This document shows, one piece after another, positions 21,248-32,304 of a stretch of 64,000 nucleotides of DNA. The notes under the pieces were generated by a model. The model did no database searches. It was not told the DNA's origin and saw only the letters and a list, made by a program, of their open reading frames with translations. Position numbers and translations under genes: made by a program. The number at the start of each line of letters is the position of its first letter. Position 1 is the first letter of the stretch. The DNA is from Saccharum officinarum (taxonomy: Eukaryota > Streptophyta > Magnoliopsida > Poales > Poaceae): positions 78,220,502 through 78,284,501 of the forward strand of contig CM036201.1 of NCBI GenBank assembly GCA_020631735.1, in the 5' to 3' direction.

Positions 21248-22132
21248 CGCTTCGCTTCTTCAAAGAAGAGAGCCGTATCGTTGCCGTCGACCGCTCCAGC
21301 CACTTCAGGTGCCCATTTCAATGTCCTGTCGCATTTAATTTCTCTATGTTTTTAAAAGTTTTGTGATAAAGGCGGCGCCTTTGTCATCGAAGCCGACGCT
21401 TTATGGGTTGTTCCTTGGATTGTGTAATTTGTGTGTCGAGTTCGAGGTTTATTTGGTTCCATATAAAAAATTGCAAAATTGAGATGCTAGTTACCTGTGG
21501 TTTGTGTAATAAAATTGTGTCCTGGGTCGTTTTGCAAAGAATTGGAGACCTGACGTTTTATTTTTATTTTTGTTTTTTTACACCGTGGTTGTTTGCATGA
21601 TTGAGTCGAACTGCATCTTGCAGTGGTGTGCTTGGATTCAGTTCAAATGTCAGCGATCTAAGTTCAGCTGGTTTGGCTGTAATTTACTTGCACATAGGAC
21701 TATGAATTCGTTCAGTAATAAGTAGTGTTTATATGTGTGCTCTGTGTTTATATGAATTCCACACCTTATGTAATCTCGTGGGTTTAGCAGTGAAGTACTC
21801 TACTCTCATTGTGTCTAGGAAGTTCCTTTACTGTTGCTGTATAGTATGTGCAAAGGTTGCCCCATTACCTGTCCATATCCTGAGCTCAAGTGCCTGTATA
21901 TTAACTGACTGCTTCTATCTTGAGTTAGCTATTCTCATTTCCAGCTATGCTATCATGTGCCATGTCTAGTAGTATCATTTGCCTTTTCCTATGCACAGTT
22001 GATAGAAATACTGCACCACCTGATCTTATTAACACGATTGTTTAGTGTTTCAACTAACATAATGGTTTTGCTTTAAAGGTTTAAGTCTGAGTTGCTTCCC
22101 TTATTGCTGGGACCGACAACCGCTGCACATTG
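20945..22132 (+). other. WRKY 5'UTR exon(s) and 5'UTR intron
   Basis: Between the TATA box and the ATG there is a GC-rich leader to about 21308, where CACTTCAG|GTGCCC offers a donor. An AT-rich tract follows, with an acceptor near 22079 (TTTAAAG|GTTTAAG). The exact splice sites cannot be fixed without transcripts. The leader segment after 21248 (CTTCAAAGAAGAG...) exists only in this copy. Confidence 0.5.
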
Positions 22133-24808
22133 ATGGAGGATTGGATGCTTCCCTCACCCAGCCCAAGAACACTGATGCCAAGCTTCTTCAACGAAGAATT
22201 CAGCTCCGCTCCATTCTCCAACACCTTTGGTGACGATAGAAGCAACAAACCACTGGTTGAAATTGAGAAGAGTAAATCTTTCATTGGTTCGAGTGCTCAA
22301 GAAACCTCTCAAGATATGAAAGACCATCCACAGACTGAATCAAACCTTTTTGGCGCAAATCAGAAATCAACCTCTCCTGGAGGTCTTGCAGAGAGGATGG
22401 CCGCAAGAGCGGGTTTTGGTGTCCTGAAAATTGACACGTCCCGTGTCAGTTCATCTGGTGCACCAATCCGGTCTCCCGTGACAATTCCACCTGGTGTGAG
22501 CCCAAGGGAACTTCTTGAGTCACCGGTTTTCCTTCCAAATGCCATTGTAAGTGTCTGTATTCATTGTGTGATTTTTGTCTGGGTGATACTGTGAAGGATA
22601 GGCTGGTCAATAGCTTTGAACTATCTTCTAACCTGATAATCTAATTGGTTGCTTTTTACCACTTTCCAATGTCTTATTGCGAAGGTGGAATTTTCGAAGA
22701 AAAAAAAAGGTGAACCAATCTTTGTTGTCTGAACATTCCGTAACTGTTTATATCTCTGCAGTCGCAACCTTCTCCTACCACTGGTAAATTGCCATTCCTG
22801 ATGCCTAATAATTTTAAATCAACAATGCCGTCTGTCCCCGAGAAGTCTGAAGATCACTCACATGAAGATTCTGCGTTTTCCTTCCAGCACATTTTGAGGT
22901 CTAAACCATCAACCTTATGGACTGCAGAGAAGGTAATTTGCCTGATCACCTATTTATGCTATTTCTTATAATTGCATTTTCTTTTTTTTCTACTAATTCA
23001 ATCTGCAAAAGCATATCTAGCAGTTAATAATGCACTTATTTATTGCCATTGCTAGTTCTTATAATTGCATTTTCTTTTTTTTTCTACTAATTCAATCTGC
23101 AAAAGCATATCTAGCAGTTAATAATGCACTTGCCTTGATGAATTTGCACTGTCAGGGGTCAAGTGTTGTTCACCAAACCCAGTCCTTAGCGAAGGATAGT
23201 CAGGAGTTAAATCTTCATGCTAACCCAACTGCGACCAAGCATGAAACTGAGGAAAATCTAGTTAAACCTAGGACATATGATTCCATGTTTGATAATGATC
23301 ATCCTTCCCCTGACGTTGAGCCAGAACAGAGCGAGGAAATCCAAAATGGGGAAGATTCTTCAGCTCCAGTCACTGGCACCGCCGAGGATGGATATAACTG
23401 GAGAAAATATGGAGAAAAGCAAGTGAAGAACAGTCAACATCCAAGGAGCTACTACAAATGCACTCACCCAAATTGCCCTGTCAAGAAAATGGTGGAGCGT
23501 TCTCTAGAAGGTCAAATAACGGAGATAGTTTACAGGGGTTCTCATAGTCACCCACTGCCTCCTCCCAACCGCCGGCCAAGTATCCCTTTGTCGCATTTCA
23601 ATGATTCAGAAGCTGATGGTCTGGAGAACTTCAGTTCCAAGCCTGGGCCTGGCTATAACACGGCAACTTCACAGGGAATTGCTCCAAATGGCCAGTTCCA
23701 AGATGTGCACAGCGGAGCTCTTGAAACAAAACTGTCTGGCTCTCTTACTACAACCGAGATTGGTGACACGTCTGTTATGGAGTCTATGGATGTCTCATCA
23801 ACACTCTCCTCCAATGAGAAGGGTGATAGGGCCATGAATGGTGGTGTCATTCCTTCAACCAATGACATGAACGAAGACGAGACTGAATATAAAAGAAGGT
23901 TTGGACCTTGTTACCAACCAAGTACATAATTCTAACTACCATCCTAGTCAACGAGTTCTCATTTGTTCTTTTGACTCTTTTCCAGGAAAATGGAGGTTTC
24001 TGTCGCTAGTAACACTACCAACACTGGCATTGATATGGCAGCTATTGCATCAAGGACTACCCGGGAGCCTCGGATTGTTGTGCAAACAACAAGTGAGGTC
24101 GACATCCTTGACGATGGCTACCGCTGGCGCAAGTATGGGCAGAAAGTTGTGAAAGGCAACCCAAACCCAAGGTCAGTCTTGGTGCCATTTCCGTCTTGCC
24201 CATCCTTTTATCAGGAAACCAAGTGGAATTTTATCCTTTTCAATTGTTCAACACACACCTTTCTATTTGCATGCAGGAGCTACTACAAATGCACTTATGC
24301 GGGCTGCTCAGTGCGCAAACATGTGGAGAGGGCCTCAAATGATCTCAAGTCCGTGATCACGATGTATGAGGGTAGACACAACCATGAAGTTCCAGCTGCC
24401 AGGAACAGCAATGGGCATCCGAGCTCTGGCTCCGGTGCTGCACCACAGGGTAGCAGCCTTCACCGGAGGCCAGAGCCTCCACAATTCAGCATGCCTCAGT
24501 TGAACGCTGCTGCCGCCGCCTACGGCTCACTTTGTCTCCCACCACAACTCAGTGCAGCTTCAGGGGGTTTCTCCTTCGGAATGCTCCCCCCTGCAATGGC
24601 AATGCCAGTACCATCTCTGGGTAACTTCATGCCAGCGCAGATGCCTGGCCATGGATCGCCAATGCAGGGATGTGCAGGCCTCATGCTGCCGAGAGGTGAG
24701 GAGAAGGTGAACCCAGAGCAGCAGTCCAGATTGCCGGTAGCGAACGAGAATGCTGTGGCAACTTACCAGCAGCTGACGAGCAGGTGGCCTCAGGGTCATC
24801 AGATGTAA
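22133..24808 (+). CDS. Group I WRKY transcription factor (two WRKY domains)
   Basis: Binds W-box DNA (TTGAC core) and typically acts in defence or stress responses. Five coding exons with GT-AG borders join in frame to 681 residues: 22133-22546, 22762-22932, 23156-23898, 23986-24171 and 24277-24808. The start is the ATG opening [15 protein letters not shown]. The first WRKY domain spans about residues 273-330 and has the variant heptad WRKYGEK with a C-X4-C...H-X-H zinc site. The second spans about 486-545 with canonical WRKYGQK, KCTYAGC and HNH, and is interrupted by the conserved intron after the NPNPR codon. A Ser/Pro-rich N-terminus contains the (S)PGLSP-like [20 protein letters not shown] motif common in group I. 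The promoter region is duplicated upstream with a MULE between the copies. Confidence 0.95.
22963..23131 (+). repeat. 93-bp intronic tandem duplication in WRKY
   Basis: TTCTTATAATTGCATTTTC through AGTTAATAATGCACTT occurs twice, starting at 22963 and 23056, inside the second coding intron. The T-run length differs by about one base. It lies just upstream of the acceptor at 23154-23155. Confidence 0.9.
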
Positions 24809-25034
24809 ATACTCCAGCAGGCACAGAGATGAAGAGATAGGATTTGTTATTTGCTTGTGTACATAAACATGCCATTGCTCAGTGGTTTCTTCTACCGTAG
24901 CTCCTTTGTTTGCTTTCAGCCTTTAGTACAGAAGATGATTCTGATAATAGTAAGGAGGGAGAGGGGAAGGGGAAGGGATGAACTTGGGTCATCAGGCTTT
25001 GCTGTTGTGTTCATTGAATTATTCAGACTAGGGT
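24809..25034 (+). other. WRKY 3'UTR
   Basis: Non-coding sequence after the WRKY stop codon, ending at the hAT-like insertion. No canonical AATAAA was noted. Confidence 0.5.
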
Positions 25035-25042
25035 CCTGGAGT

Positions 25043-25833
25043 CAGTGGCGGACCCAGGATTTGAAACCAGGGTAGTCCTAAATTTTTTTTTCATGCGCAA
25101 CATGACAAAATTCAAAGAAAAAATTCGGTAACAGGAAGTGGTGGAGCAGTAGCAGTCTGAGTTGTAACTTTTTTTTGCCTCAGCTTTCTGAAAAAGAAAT
25201 GTTATATTTGATTTCTTCATGCCTCCTGAAAAATAACAACAAATTTCATTCAATTCAGGCTCACAAATGATGGATCTACAATCCCTAAGCCTTTACTGTC
25301 CAATCCAAGTAATCTCCAAAATTATAACCCTAAGGATTTGGCCATTTGGGAATTAGGGGAAAAGTTGTGAACTGTGAAGTACTCACCAAGACTAGGAGCA
25401 GTAGCGAGCGGCCGAAACTGGCGGCGGGAGTGTGGGAGGGCGGGCAACCGCCGGCCAGGTCGCCGGGATGGGGCAAGGCGGCGTCGCGGCGAGCCGGCAA
25501 ACTGGCTGCCATCGTCGCCCGTCGGGGACTCGGGGGCGCCGGGCGGCAGGGCTGGCGATGGACTGGAATCCGGCGGGCGAGCTTCAGGCGGGGTGGAGGC
25601 CGCCGCCGGCGGGCTCCTCCTCATCTCCTCTTCGTGCGCGCAGCGCGCCTGCGACTCGCGAGTCGCGGCCGTGACGGGAGGAAAGGCCGGAAGGGCAGTG
25701 CAGCTGCTCGATATTGGAGGCAGAACGCAAATGGGCCAAATATTCGTGGGCTGCGCGGAGTACTAAAAAATTTTTGGGCCAAATTCCAGGATAGGCCCGT
25801 GCCTACCTGGACTACCCTTTAGGCCCGCCAATG
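25043..25833. mobile_element. hAT-like nonautonomous element (791 bp)
   Basis: Ends CAGTGGCGGACCC and, inverted, GGCCCGCCAATG. Flanking 8-bp direct repeats CCTGGAGT (25035-25042) and CCTAGAGT (25834-25841) match at seven of eight positions, as expected of a hAT target duplication. Subterminal GGGTAGTCC occurs at both ends in inverted orientation. The centre (about 25390-25690) is GC-rich and open in several frames without recognised domains, possibly captured gene sequence. Confidence 0.75.
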
Positions 25834-25970
25834 CCTAGAGTAGAAACTAGCTTCAGTATCTGCTTTTCGCAATGCTGTAACCATTCAAAGACTCGATTTT
25901 TTTTAAAAAAATAATATTTTTGTAATAAATAATTACAAATATAGCATCTGAATTGTGAGAATCGTCCTGT

Positions 25971-26046
25971 CGGCTACTGGCTAGCCGATAGGGCACCTAT
26001 CAGCAACGTGCGGACCGACAGGACCCTATCGGCAAGCCAGTAGCCG
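25971..26046. repeat. Subterminal hairpin of the second MULE
   Basis: CGGCTACTGGCTAGCCGATAGG and CCTATCGGCAAGCCAGTAGCCG are near-perfect inverted arms separated by about 30 bp. Related CCTGTCGG/CTATCGG motifs recur near the right end (28530-28585). Confidence 0.8.
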
Positions 26047-26925
26047 ACTGGGCCCCCAACCAGGCCAAACACGACTGGCCAGTGTACCCTTATCGGGCTG
26101 ATTGGCCTGTCGGCCCGTGGAGAGATGATAGTCTCCAATCGGCCAACCGTGAGCCGACAGGCCACAAAATATCAACCATGTCCTCTCTTCTTCCCTCGCT
26201 CTCTCTCTCGCGCGCGCTCGCTGCTCCCTCTCTCTCCCAGCTGTGCCACTCTCCCTGCCGCCGCGCAGCCGGGCCGCCCTCGCCGGCTACCGCCAGATCC
26301 AGCGGTGGGCTTGACACCGCCGCCCCCACCCCGCGCGGCGCTGCACCTCGCCGGCCTCGTCGCAGGTATGTGTGTGTGTGTTTTTTTGTTAAATGTAGTA
26401 AGTTTAGTTAGGATTTGTTAGTATTGTTAAATGTAGTTAGTGTAGTTAGTTTAGTTAGGATTTGTTAGTTTTGTTAAACGTAGTTAGTGTAGTTAGGATT
26501 TGTGTAGTTGGTTTAGTTAGGATTTGTTAGTTTTGTTTAGTTGTTAGATTCAATTAAATTAGGTTAGTTTATTAGGGTTATTTCGGGTTAGTTTAGTTTA
26601 GATTACTTTATTTTATAATGGTTAGGGGTTAGGGTTAGTTTAGATTGATTTTGTTAGTTTAGTTTATTTTTTCAGGGCTAGGGTAGGCTTAGATTATTTA
26701 TTACTTTTTGTTTGGTAGAGTTAGGGTTAGTGGTTGTTAAGCTTAGGTTTACGGCTAAAATTTTCATGGTACCTCAATTAACTTACATGATATTTTGCAC
26801 GATGCGAGTAGGAATGTCGACCGATTTAGTCCCCCTTCCTTGACTTCAGCTTGACGGGTCCCACGGGTAAGTCTTGTTGCATTAACCATTCCTGTATATG
26901 TCGTCATACTATTATTCATTATTAA

Positions 26926-27915
26926 TTGTATTGCAAGCATTTAAGGAAAGGTCAAGGTCTAGAGTTTGAGCAGTCGTGGGTGGATAGGATGGTGCCTTGG
27001 GTGAACGACAGACACAAGCTGCCACCGACGTGCACGACCTTGGTGGGCCATTCGACGAGGCCACGTACCGAGAGTACTTGCGTTGGTTCTAGGAGCCACA
27101 CGCGTCCATTGCTTCCCCATGCCAGCAGAGGCCGCCCCACACGAGGCCGAGATCATCGACACGATCGCGATGGAGCCACCAGCTGCTTTCCATGCGCTGG
27201 TAAGTAAATTTGTAAAGTTATTTGTCCTTTCGTTACTTTGCCAATGAGTCACAACAATTCATGCAACAATACATGCCTGGCTTGCAGATAGATATCTACA
27301 GCGACGTGGGCAACGAGTTACTTTCGTATGTCCAGCGGTTTGAGCAGAACCCCTCAAGGTTGGTAGGATAGAGTTGGTTGCCGCCCTTCGACGACTGGGG
27401 CAACGTTGCTTGGCGGGAGTACGCCGGGCATCGTGCCGCCACACCACGGACGTAGTTGGTCACGTCCAGCAGGGTGACCCTGCAGCGCCACCTCCACCAT
27501 CGCCTCCGATCGTAGGATTTGGAGTACATGCTCGTTCTTCGCACCCAGGAGTCCCAGGTACTTCTGCGATGACCTTCCGATTTTTTATGCATTATGCATG
27601 TAGCATGCTCTATGTGATCTTACAATTTTTTTGGTAGGTGGGCGTGCTTCTTGCAATGACTACACGATGGGTACTAGCAGCTTCGCGACTTTTTACACCG
27701 ACGACATTCCTCCCTGGTTCGCCGATGAGGCCAGGGCCTCACAGCTTTTCAGGTGCACCTCTGCCGACTCAGCCGACTCAGGAGGGTACTCAGCCTACAG
27801 AGTCGACCCCGCTGGCACGCCAGCGCCATCCTCTAGACCAGCTAACTTACCCTACGGCGCAGATTCGTTACCAAGGAGCATATGCTGTCAAACGTGGGCG
27901 TCGTGCGGGTTGACC
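26926..27915 (+). pseudogene. Plant mobile domain (PMD)-like gene, 3' part, decayed
   Basis: Plus-strand fragments in shifting frames read SWVDRMVPWVNDRHKLPPT, then a frame with EATYREYLRWF followed by a TAG stop, then AAPHEAEIIDTIAMEPPAAF, IDIYSDVGNELLSYVQRFE, and a Gly/Ser/Pro-rich tail with FYTDDIPPWF. This order resembles the C-terminal part of transposon-borne aminotransferase-like/PMD (MAIN-type) proteins of grasses. At least one stop and one frameshift are seen, and no N-terminal PMD core is recognised, so it is a remnant. Family assignment is from memory and moderate. Confidence 0.5.
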
Positions 27916-28671
27916 TGTATTAGTCGTATGGTTGTACATGGATATGAACTAATGTACTCCTGGATTTCTGATGCATGAAAATGTATTAGCCGCTTTACCA
28001 CCATTTAATGGAGGCATCGCTCCAATAACTTCCGACACCTACATCAAGGCAAAGGACAATTCAGCGGACAAACGATATTGTCTTTCTAGGTTCGTACGCT
28101 TTTCATTTTCGCATGAAATAGTGTAATTGGGCGTGATTGCGACGTGATGCTGACTAATTGATGCGAAAACGCAGCAAGGTCCGGCTGCAGATTTTTTTTT
28201 TCTTCTTCTGTCTTTCGCGGAGTCTCGGTGCGGTGCCGGTGGTGACGCCCATTATTTCCTGGTGGCCTTCCCGTTCCCGGCCCATCAGGAAGCTGGTGCC
28301 TTGCGTGCTGCCACTGGCGACCTCTCGCGTGCGCGGCCACGCCGGTCGTTACAACCGTGCATATCTTTCTTCGCCTCACGTAGCAGCTGTACGTTGCTCC
28401 CGTTACCAGGCCTGATTGACCAATCAATCGTCTGCTGCCCGTTTTGCAATCGTCTGTCTGGTGGCTACCGTGTACCAGACGACTCTGCTACCCTTGGCTA
28501 CCCGTGGGGTGCCGACTGACCAGGGACCTGTCGGCTATCCAGCGACCGACAAGTACCCTATCGGTAATCCAGTGACCGACAGGGTGCCATATCTGCAATT
28601 TTGGATAACAGCTACTAGATTTGCAATTATTCATTAAAAAATATTATTTGAATTTTTTTTCTCAAAGACTC

Positions 28672-29676
28672 AGACCATCCCATAAACCGTTCAGTATTTT
28701 TCTGGTCGTTTTCTTTTTTAATAAAAAAAACAAGAGCACTAATTATGTGATTGACCTTCTGTTGTCCACGTCCTGAGTTGTTTGTCAAGTGGGAGTTCAG
28801 AGTTGAACTGGCAGTGTAGCTCAAGTCACCGGAATCAGGCATGATCCAAGCCACACGCGAACACTAACGATGGAGTAAGGTTTCACACACCACAAAGACT
28901 CAATTCGTCGTCCAGCATGAAACAGCAAATGCAAGGGCCAATTCGTCGTCCAGGATCTGGGCATACATCATAGCATACGTTTCAAGTCACCGGAATCTGA
29001 GCGTGAAACAAAAGCCACAACATGGTGATCGAGTAATGTTCCACTTCGACCTGACAAGGGATCGATCAAAGAATACAGATGTTCAGCCAGCATAGACAGT
29101 GTTCCAACGGCTAGCATGCCATCTGATGAAAGTAAGCAGAGGCGATGAGTTCATCTGCAGCATGACCCCCCAAAAACTGTCCCAGCCAAATCAGTCGTCA
29201 TAACATAACTTGAGCCCATGCAGTGCTGCTCAACCTGTATCAAAAGAAATTTGGGCAGAAGAGAATCAGCAGCTTGCGTAGCCTGCATGCATGCATCAAG
29301 TGTGGGAAGGTAGAGGATATATATAGAGGAAATGAGATAACATATTCACATCAGTGTCTGGGAAACAAGTTCACCTAGTAAGAAATTAAACAGCTTTAAC
29401 CCCTTTTGCTCCTCAGCTCATCCTATGAACGTCTGCTTGGTGTTGCCAACCAGGGAGTAACAGCCGCCGATTGGCAAGCCGCCATGGATTGGCCGGGATG
29501 GTGGTGCTGCTTCAGTTGGTTCAGTCAAGCCAATGTCACTCGACCAATTTCCTGGCCCTTCAAGAAAAAACAACAGTTGTCAAAACTCAACAGTCAAAAC
29601 AAAGGCAGTATGCCAACTGGATTTCTCTCCATCGCTATTCGGATATCTTAATTAACTGCTCCTTGGTACAAAATAC
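28672..29676. other. Intergenic region without recognised gene
   Basis: No frame with family features. It contains a short repeated phrase CAATTCGTCGTCCAG (28903 and 28940) and a CATGCATGCATGCATC run near 29287. Confidence 0.4.
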
Positions 29677-29678
29677 TA

Positions 29679-29825
29679 ATCCCTCCATTCCAAATTATAA
29701 GACGTTTTGGCCTTTTTAGATACAATGTTTTTAAAATGTATCTAAACATAGTGTTTATCTAAGTGCATAGCAAAAATTACGTATGTAGAAAAGCCAAAAC
29801 GTCTTATAATTTAGAATAGATGAAG
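29679..29825. mobile_element. Stowaway-like MITE (147 bp)
   Basis: The left end ATCCCTCCATTCCAAATTAT and the inverted right end AATTTAGAATAGATGAAG are flanked by TA on both sides. Paired AAGACGTTTTGGC / GCCAAAACGTCTT lie inside. Typical Stowaway (Tc1/mariner) structure. Confidence 0.85.
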
Positions 29826-30018
29826 TACCTGCTAGCAACCGGAAATAAAACTCAAAGCAGATGTGTAGGAAGCTTACGGTGGCTGTTTCCAGATGCTAAA
29901 ATGATGCATTAGGAATGAAACATCACAAATATTCAAATACAAATCACACTGCGTACAATACAGATATATTTTCTACAAATAACTAGTTATCTCAGGTAAT
30001 CAACTTGTGATCAACAAA

Positions 30019-30475
30019 TCACACGACGTAGCGGCCGGCGCCGCTGGGGCAGGCGAGGACGCCGACGAGTGCCTGGTGCTGGATGGGCAACTTGGGGTCT
30101 GGGTGCGGGAGGCGGAGCGCGGAGCCCGTGGCGGCGTCGAGGACGAAGTAGCGCGGGTCGGAGTAGCGCAGGCGGACGGACGGCTCGCCCGGGCGGTCGA
30201 CGTCGACGCGGGTGAGCGGCGCGTCGAGGATCGCGGAGAGGAGGAGCAGGCCCGAGGGGTCCGCGGCGAGCAGGAACGGGAAGTTCCCCGGCGTGGGGCG
30301 GGCCGGGAAGACCCGCGGGGAGACGGCCAGGCGCGACACGCGGGGGGGCGCGGCCAGCGCCAGCGACACGTCGGCGCCGCCCTCGAGCTCGACGACGCGC
30401 GGGATGCTGCCGAGGATGACCCACGGCGACGTCGGCGGCGGGGGCAGGGTCGGCGTCGGCCGTGGCGGGCGCCAT
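30019..30475 (-). pseudogene. DUF1618-like N-terminal fragment, frameshifted
   Basis: From 30019 upward the minus strand reads SWVILGSIPRVVELEGG, RVFPARPTPGNFPFLLAADP, SGLLLLSAILDAPLTRVDV and DPRYFVLDAATGSALRLP, the start of the grass-expanded DUF1618 family of unknown function. The only nearby ATG (30473-30475) is in another frame, one base off, so the N-terminus appears frameshifted. A TGA at 30019 ends the frame after about 130 codons, while family members are usually several hundred residues. Either a truncated pseudogene or a sequence error at one base plus a short form. Confidence 0.5.
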
Positions 30476-30902
30476 CTGGGGGAGACGAGTGGGGGTGGTG
30501 GTACGCGGTGGGCGGTGGGGGCGTGCGCCGCGGCTGTGGCGGCGAGCGGGGAGAAAAGAGAGGGCTTTGGCTTGGGTTGGGCGTTTGGCTGTGGCCTGTC
30601 GGCGCGGCCGCGACGAGATCACAAGAAAGCGAGCGTGGAGTGGTGTGGTGGAGGTGGAGCCACTGTCCGTAACCGTACGAGCTTGAGCTGCTTCGGCTTC
30701 CCCTCACGCTCACCCTGGCATTGTCGCGTACCGACCGGCTGTCCCGGACGACCAGACTGGCCACGTGTCTGTGGTGGAGCTGAAGGTACGCACGCCTACC
30801 GCCTACGCGACGCTCGTGGGTCCCACAAGCAGGCCCACCTGCTAGCCTAGAAGAGTAGAGTACGTAACGTACTAGTACTCGCTCGTGGTTCCCCATTCAT
30901 CC

Positions 30903-31033
30903 CAAAATTCCATTATGCAAAAAGGAGATTCCCATCACATCAAAATATCGGTAAATATATAGAGTACTAAATATAGATGAAATTAAAAACTAATTACACA
31001 GTTTTGTTGTAAATCGGGAACTGAACACGGCCT
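30903..31033. mobile_element. Tourist-like MITE fragment
   Basis: Contains the family stretch CATCACATCAAAA...GAGTACTAAATATAG...CTAATTACACAG and ends GGGAACTGAACACGGCC. Only one end is recognisable. Confidence 0.45.
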
Positions 31034-31066
31034 CCGTTTGAAAGAGCAGTACTCGCTCGTCAATAA

Positions 31067-31308
31067 GGCTGTGTTTAGTTGGGAAAGTTTAGGTGAAAAG
31101 GTACTGTAGCATTTTTCGTTGTTATTTGGTAAAATTTATTTAACTATGGATTAATTAGACTCAAAAGATTCGTCTCGAACTTTACAGACAAACTATGTAA
31201 TTAGTTATTTTTTTACCTACATTTAATGCTCCATGCATGCGTTTAAAGATTCGATGTGATGGGTGGAAGATGAAATATTTTGGGTTTGCATAGCAACTAA
31301 ACAGGGCC
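31067..31308. mobile_element. Tourist-like MITE (242 bp)
   Basis: Ends GGCTGTGTTTAGTTGGG and GCAACTAAACAGGGCC are inverted, with TAA on both flanks (31064-31066, 31309-31311). The interior contains AGATTCGTCTCG and GTAATTAGTTATTTTT. Confidence 0.8.
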
Positions 31309-31313
31309 TAAAA

Positions 31314-32004
31314 AGGAAAAAGTCTAATTGACCCCTAACTATTGGGAGTGGTCTAGTTTACCCCCTCAACTATGAAACGGTCTAATTTACCCTTTGAACT
31401 TTACAATACCGGCCAAAGCACCCCTCGAGCAGTTTTGGACGGTAGTTTTGCTACAGTAACACCGGTTTGCTACAGTAACCATGGTTTTGTCCTTTTCTTT
31501 TTATTTATTTCGTCTGAATCTTTGAAAAATCATAGTAAATCACAAAAAATCACAAAATGAAAAATTTAATTTCGTTGGACTCCACATGAGTAGATCTACA
31601 CAGTGAACATATAATATAGTATGCTTTAGTACAAAGTTTTTGCTGTAAATTTTGATCTATTTGTTTCTGTAATTAATTTGAATAATTCATACAACAAAAA
31701 CTTTGTACTAAAGCATACTATATTATATTTTACTGTGTAGATATACTCATGTGGAGTCCAACAAAATTAGATTTTCTATTTTATTATTTTTTTATGATTT
31801 ACTATGATTTTCAAAGATTCAGACGAAATAAATAAAAAAGAAAAGGACAAACACTGTTACTGTAGCAAAACCACCGTTCAAAACCGCTCGAGAGGGTGAT
31901 TTGGCCGGTTTTACAAAGTTCAGGGGATAAATTAGACCGTTTCATAGTTGAGGGGGTAAACTAGACCACCCCCGATAGTTGGGGGGTCAATTAGACTTTT
32001 TCCT
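31314..32004. mobile_element. Foldback element, 691 bp near-perfect palindrome
   Basis: Starts AGGAAAAAGTCTAATTGACC and ends with its reverse complement GGTCAATTAGACTTTTTCCT. The two arms (about 31314-31625 and 31690-32004) match along nearly their full length, with shared landmarks CCCCCTCAACTATGAAACGG, TTTGCTACAGTAAC and ACTCCACATGAGTAGATC. A loop of about 60 bp lies at 31627-31688. No coding capacity and no clear target duplication. A transcript through it would fold into a roughly 310-bp hairpin. Confidence 0.85.
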
Positions 32005-32037
32005 CAAGAAAAACAATTACAATTCTCGTTTGGTTTA

Positions 32038-32268
32038 GGCCCCGTTTGGTTTGAGTATGTTAAAGTTTAACTCCCATCACATCAATGTTCCATCAAATGC
32101 ATGAAGTACTAAATGTAGACTAATTGCATGTATGTCGGCATAGATTAGGAGTAATTTACGAGACGAATCTATTAAGCCTAATTAGTCCAAGATTAGAAAC
32201 TTTTTGTCAAATAAGACGAAAGTGCTACAGTATTTGTTAAACTTTAACTCCTCCAACCAAACACCCCC
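32038..32268. mobile_element. Tourist-like MITE (231 bp)
   Basis: GGCCCCGTTTGGTTTG and CCAACCAAACACCCCC ends, with TTA on both flanks (32035-32037, 32269-32271). In inverted orientation to its close relative at 32349. Confidence 0.8.
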
Positions 32269-32304
32269 TTAATATTTTAACTAAAGGTATTATAAAAAAA
32301 AGTA

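Larger units (their letters stand above)
25895..28661 (+). mobile_element. MULE-type element carrying PMD-like gene remains
   Basis: A 2.77-kb insertion flanked by the perfect 10-bp direct repeat TCAAAGACTC (25885-25894 and 28662-28671). The ends are inverted and AT-rich, both starting GA; matching blocks are AATAATATTTTT, AATAAATAATT and AAATATAG with a few changes. Inside each end are repeats built on CCTGTCGG and CCGATAGGG. TSD length and long imperfect TIRs indicate a Mutator-like element. No MURA transposase is present; the cargo is a decayed mobile-domain-type gene. Confidence 0.8.

Noticed and set aside
25346..25822. Possible small GC-rich gene behind WRKY
   Set aside because: Arg/Gly/Pro-rich shadow frames on both strands within the hAT-like element; no start context or domain.
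26395..26750. Telomere-like GTTAGGGTTAG and GTTAGTTTAG repeats
   Set aside because: Only a few irregular TTAGGG-like matches within T-rich low-complexity DNA inside a MULE; no regular TTTAGGG array, so not an interstitial telomere.
29406..29651. 81-codon plus-strand frame
   Set aside because: Low-complexity start and no similarity recognised; part of an intergenic region next to a Stowaway element.
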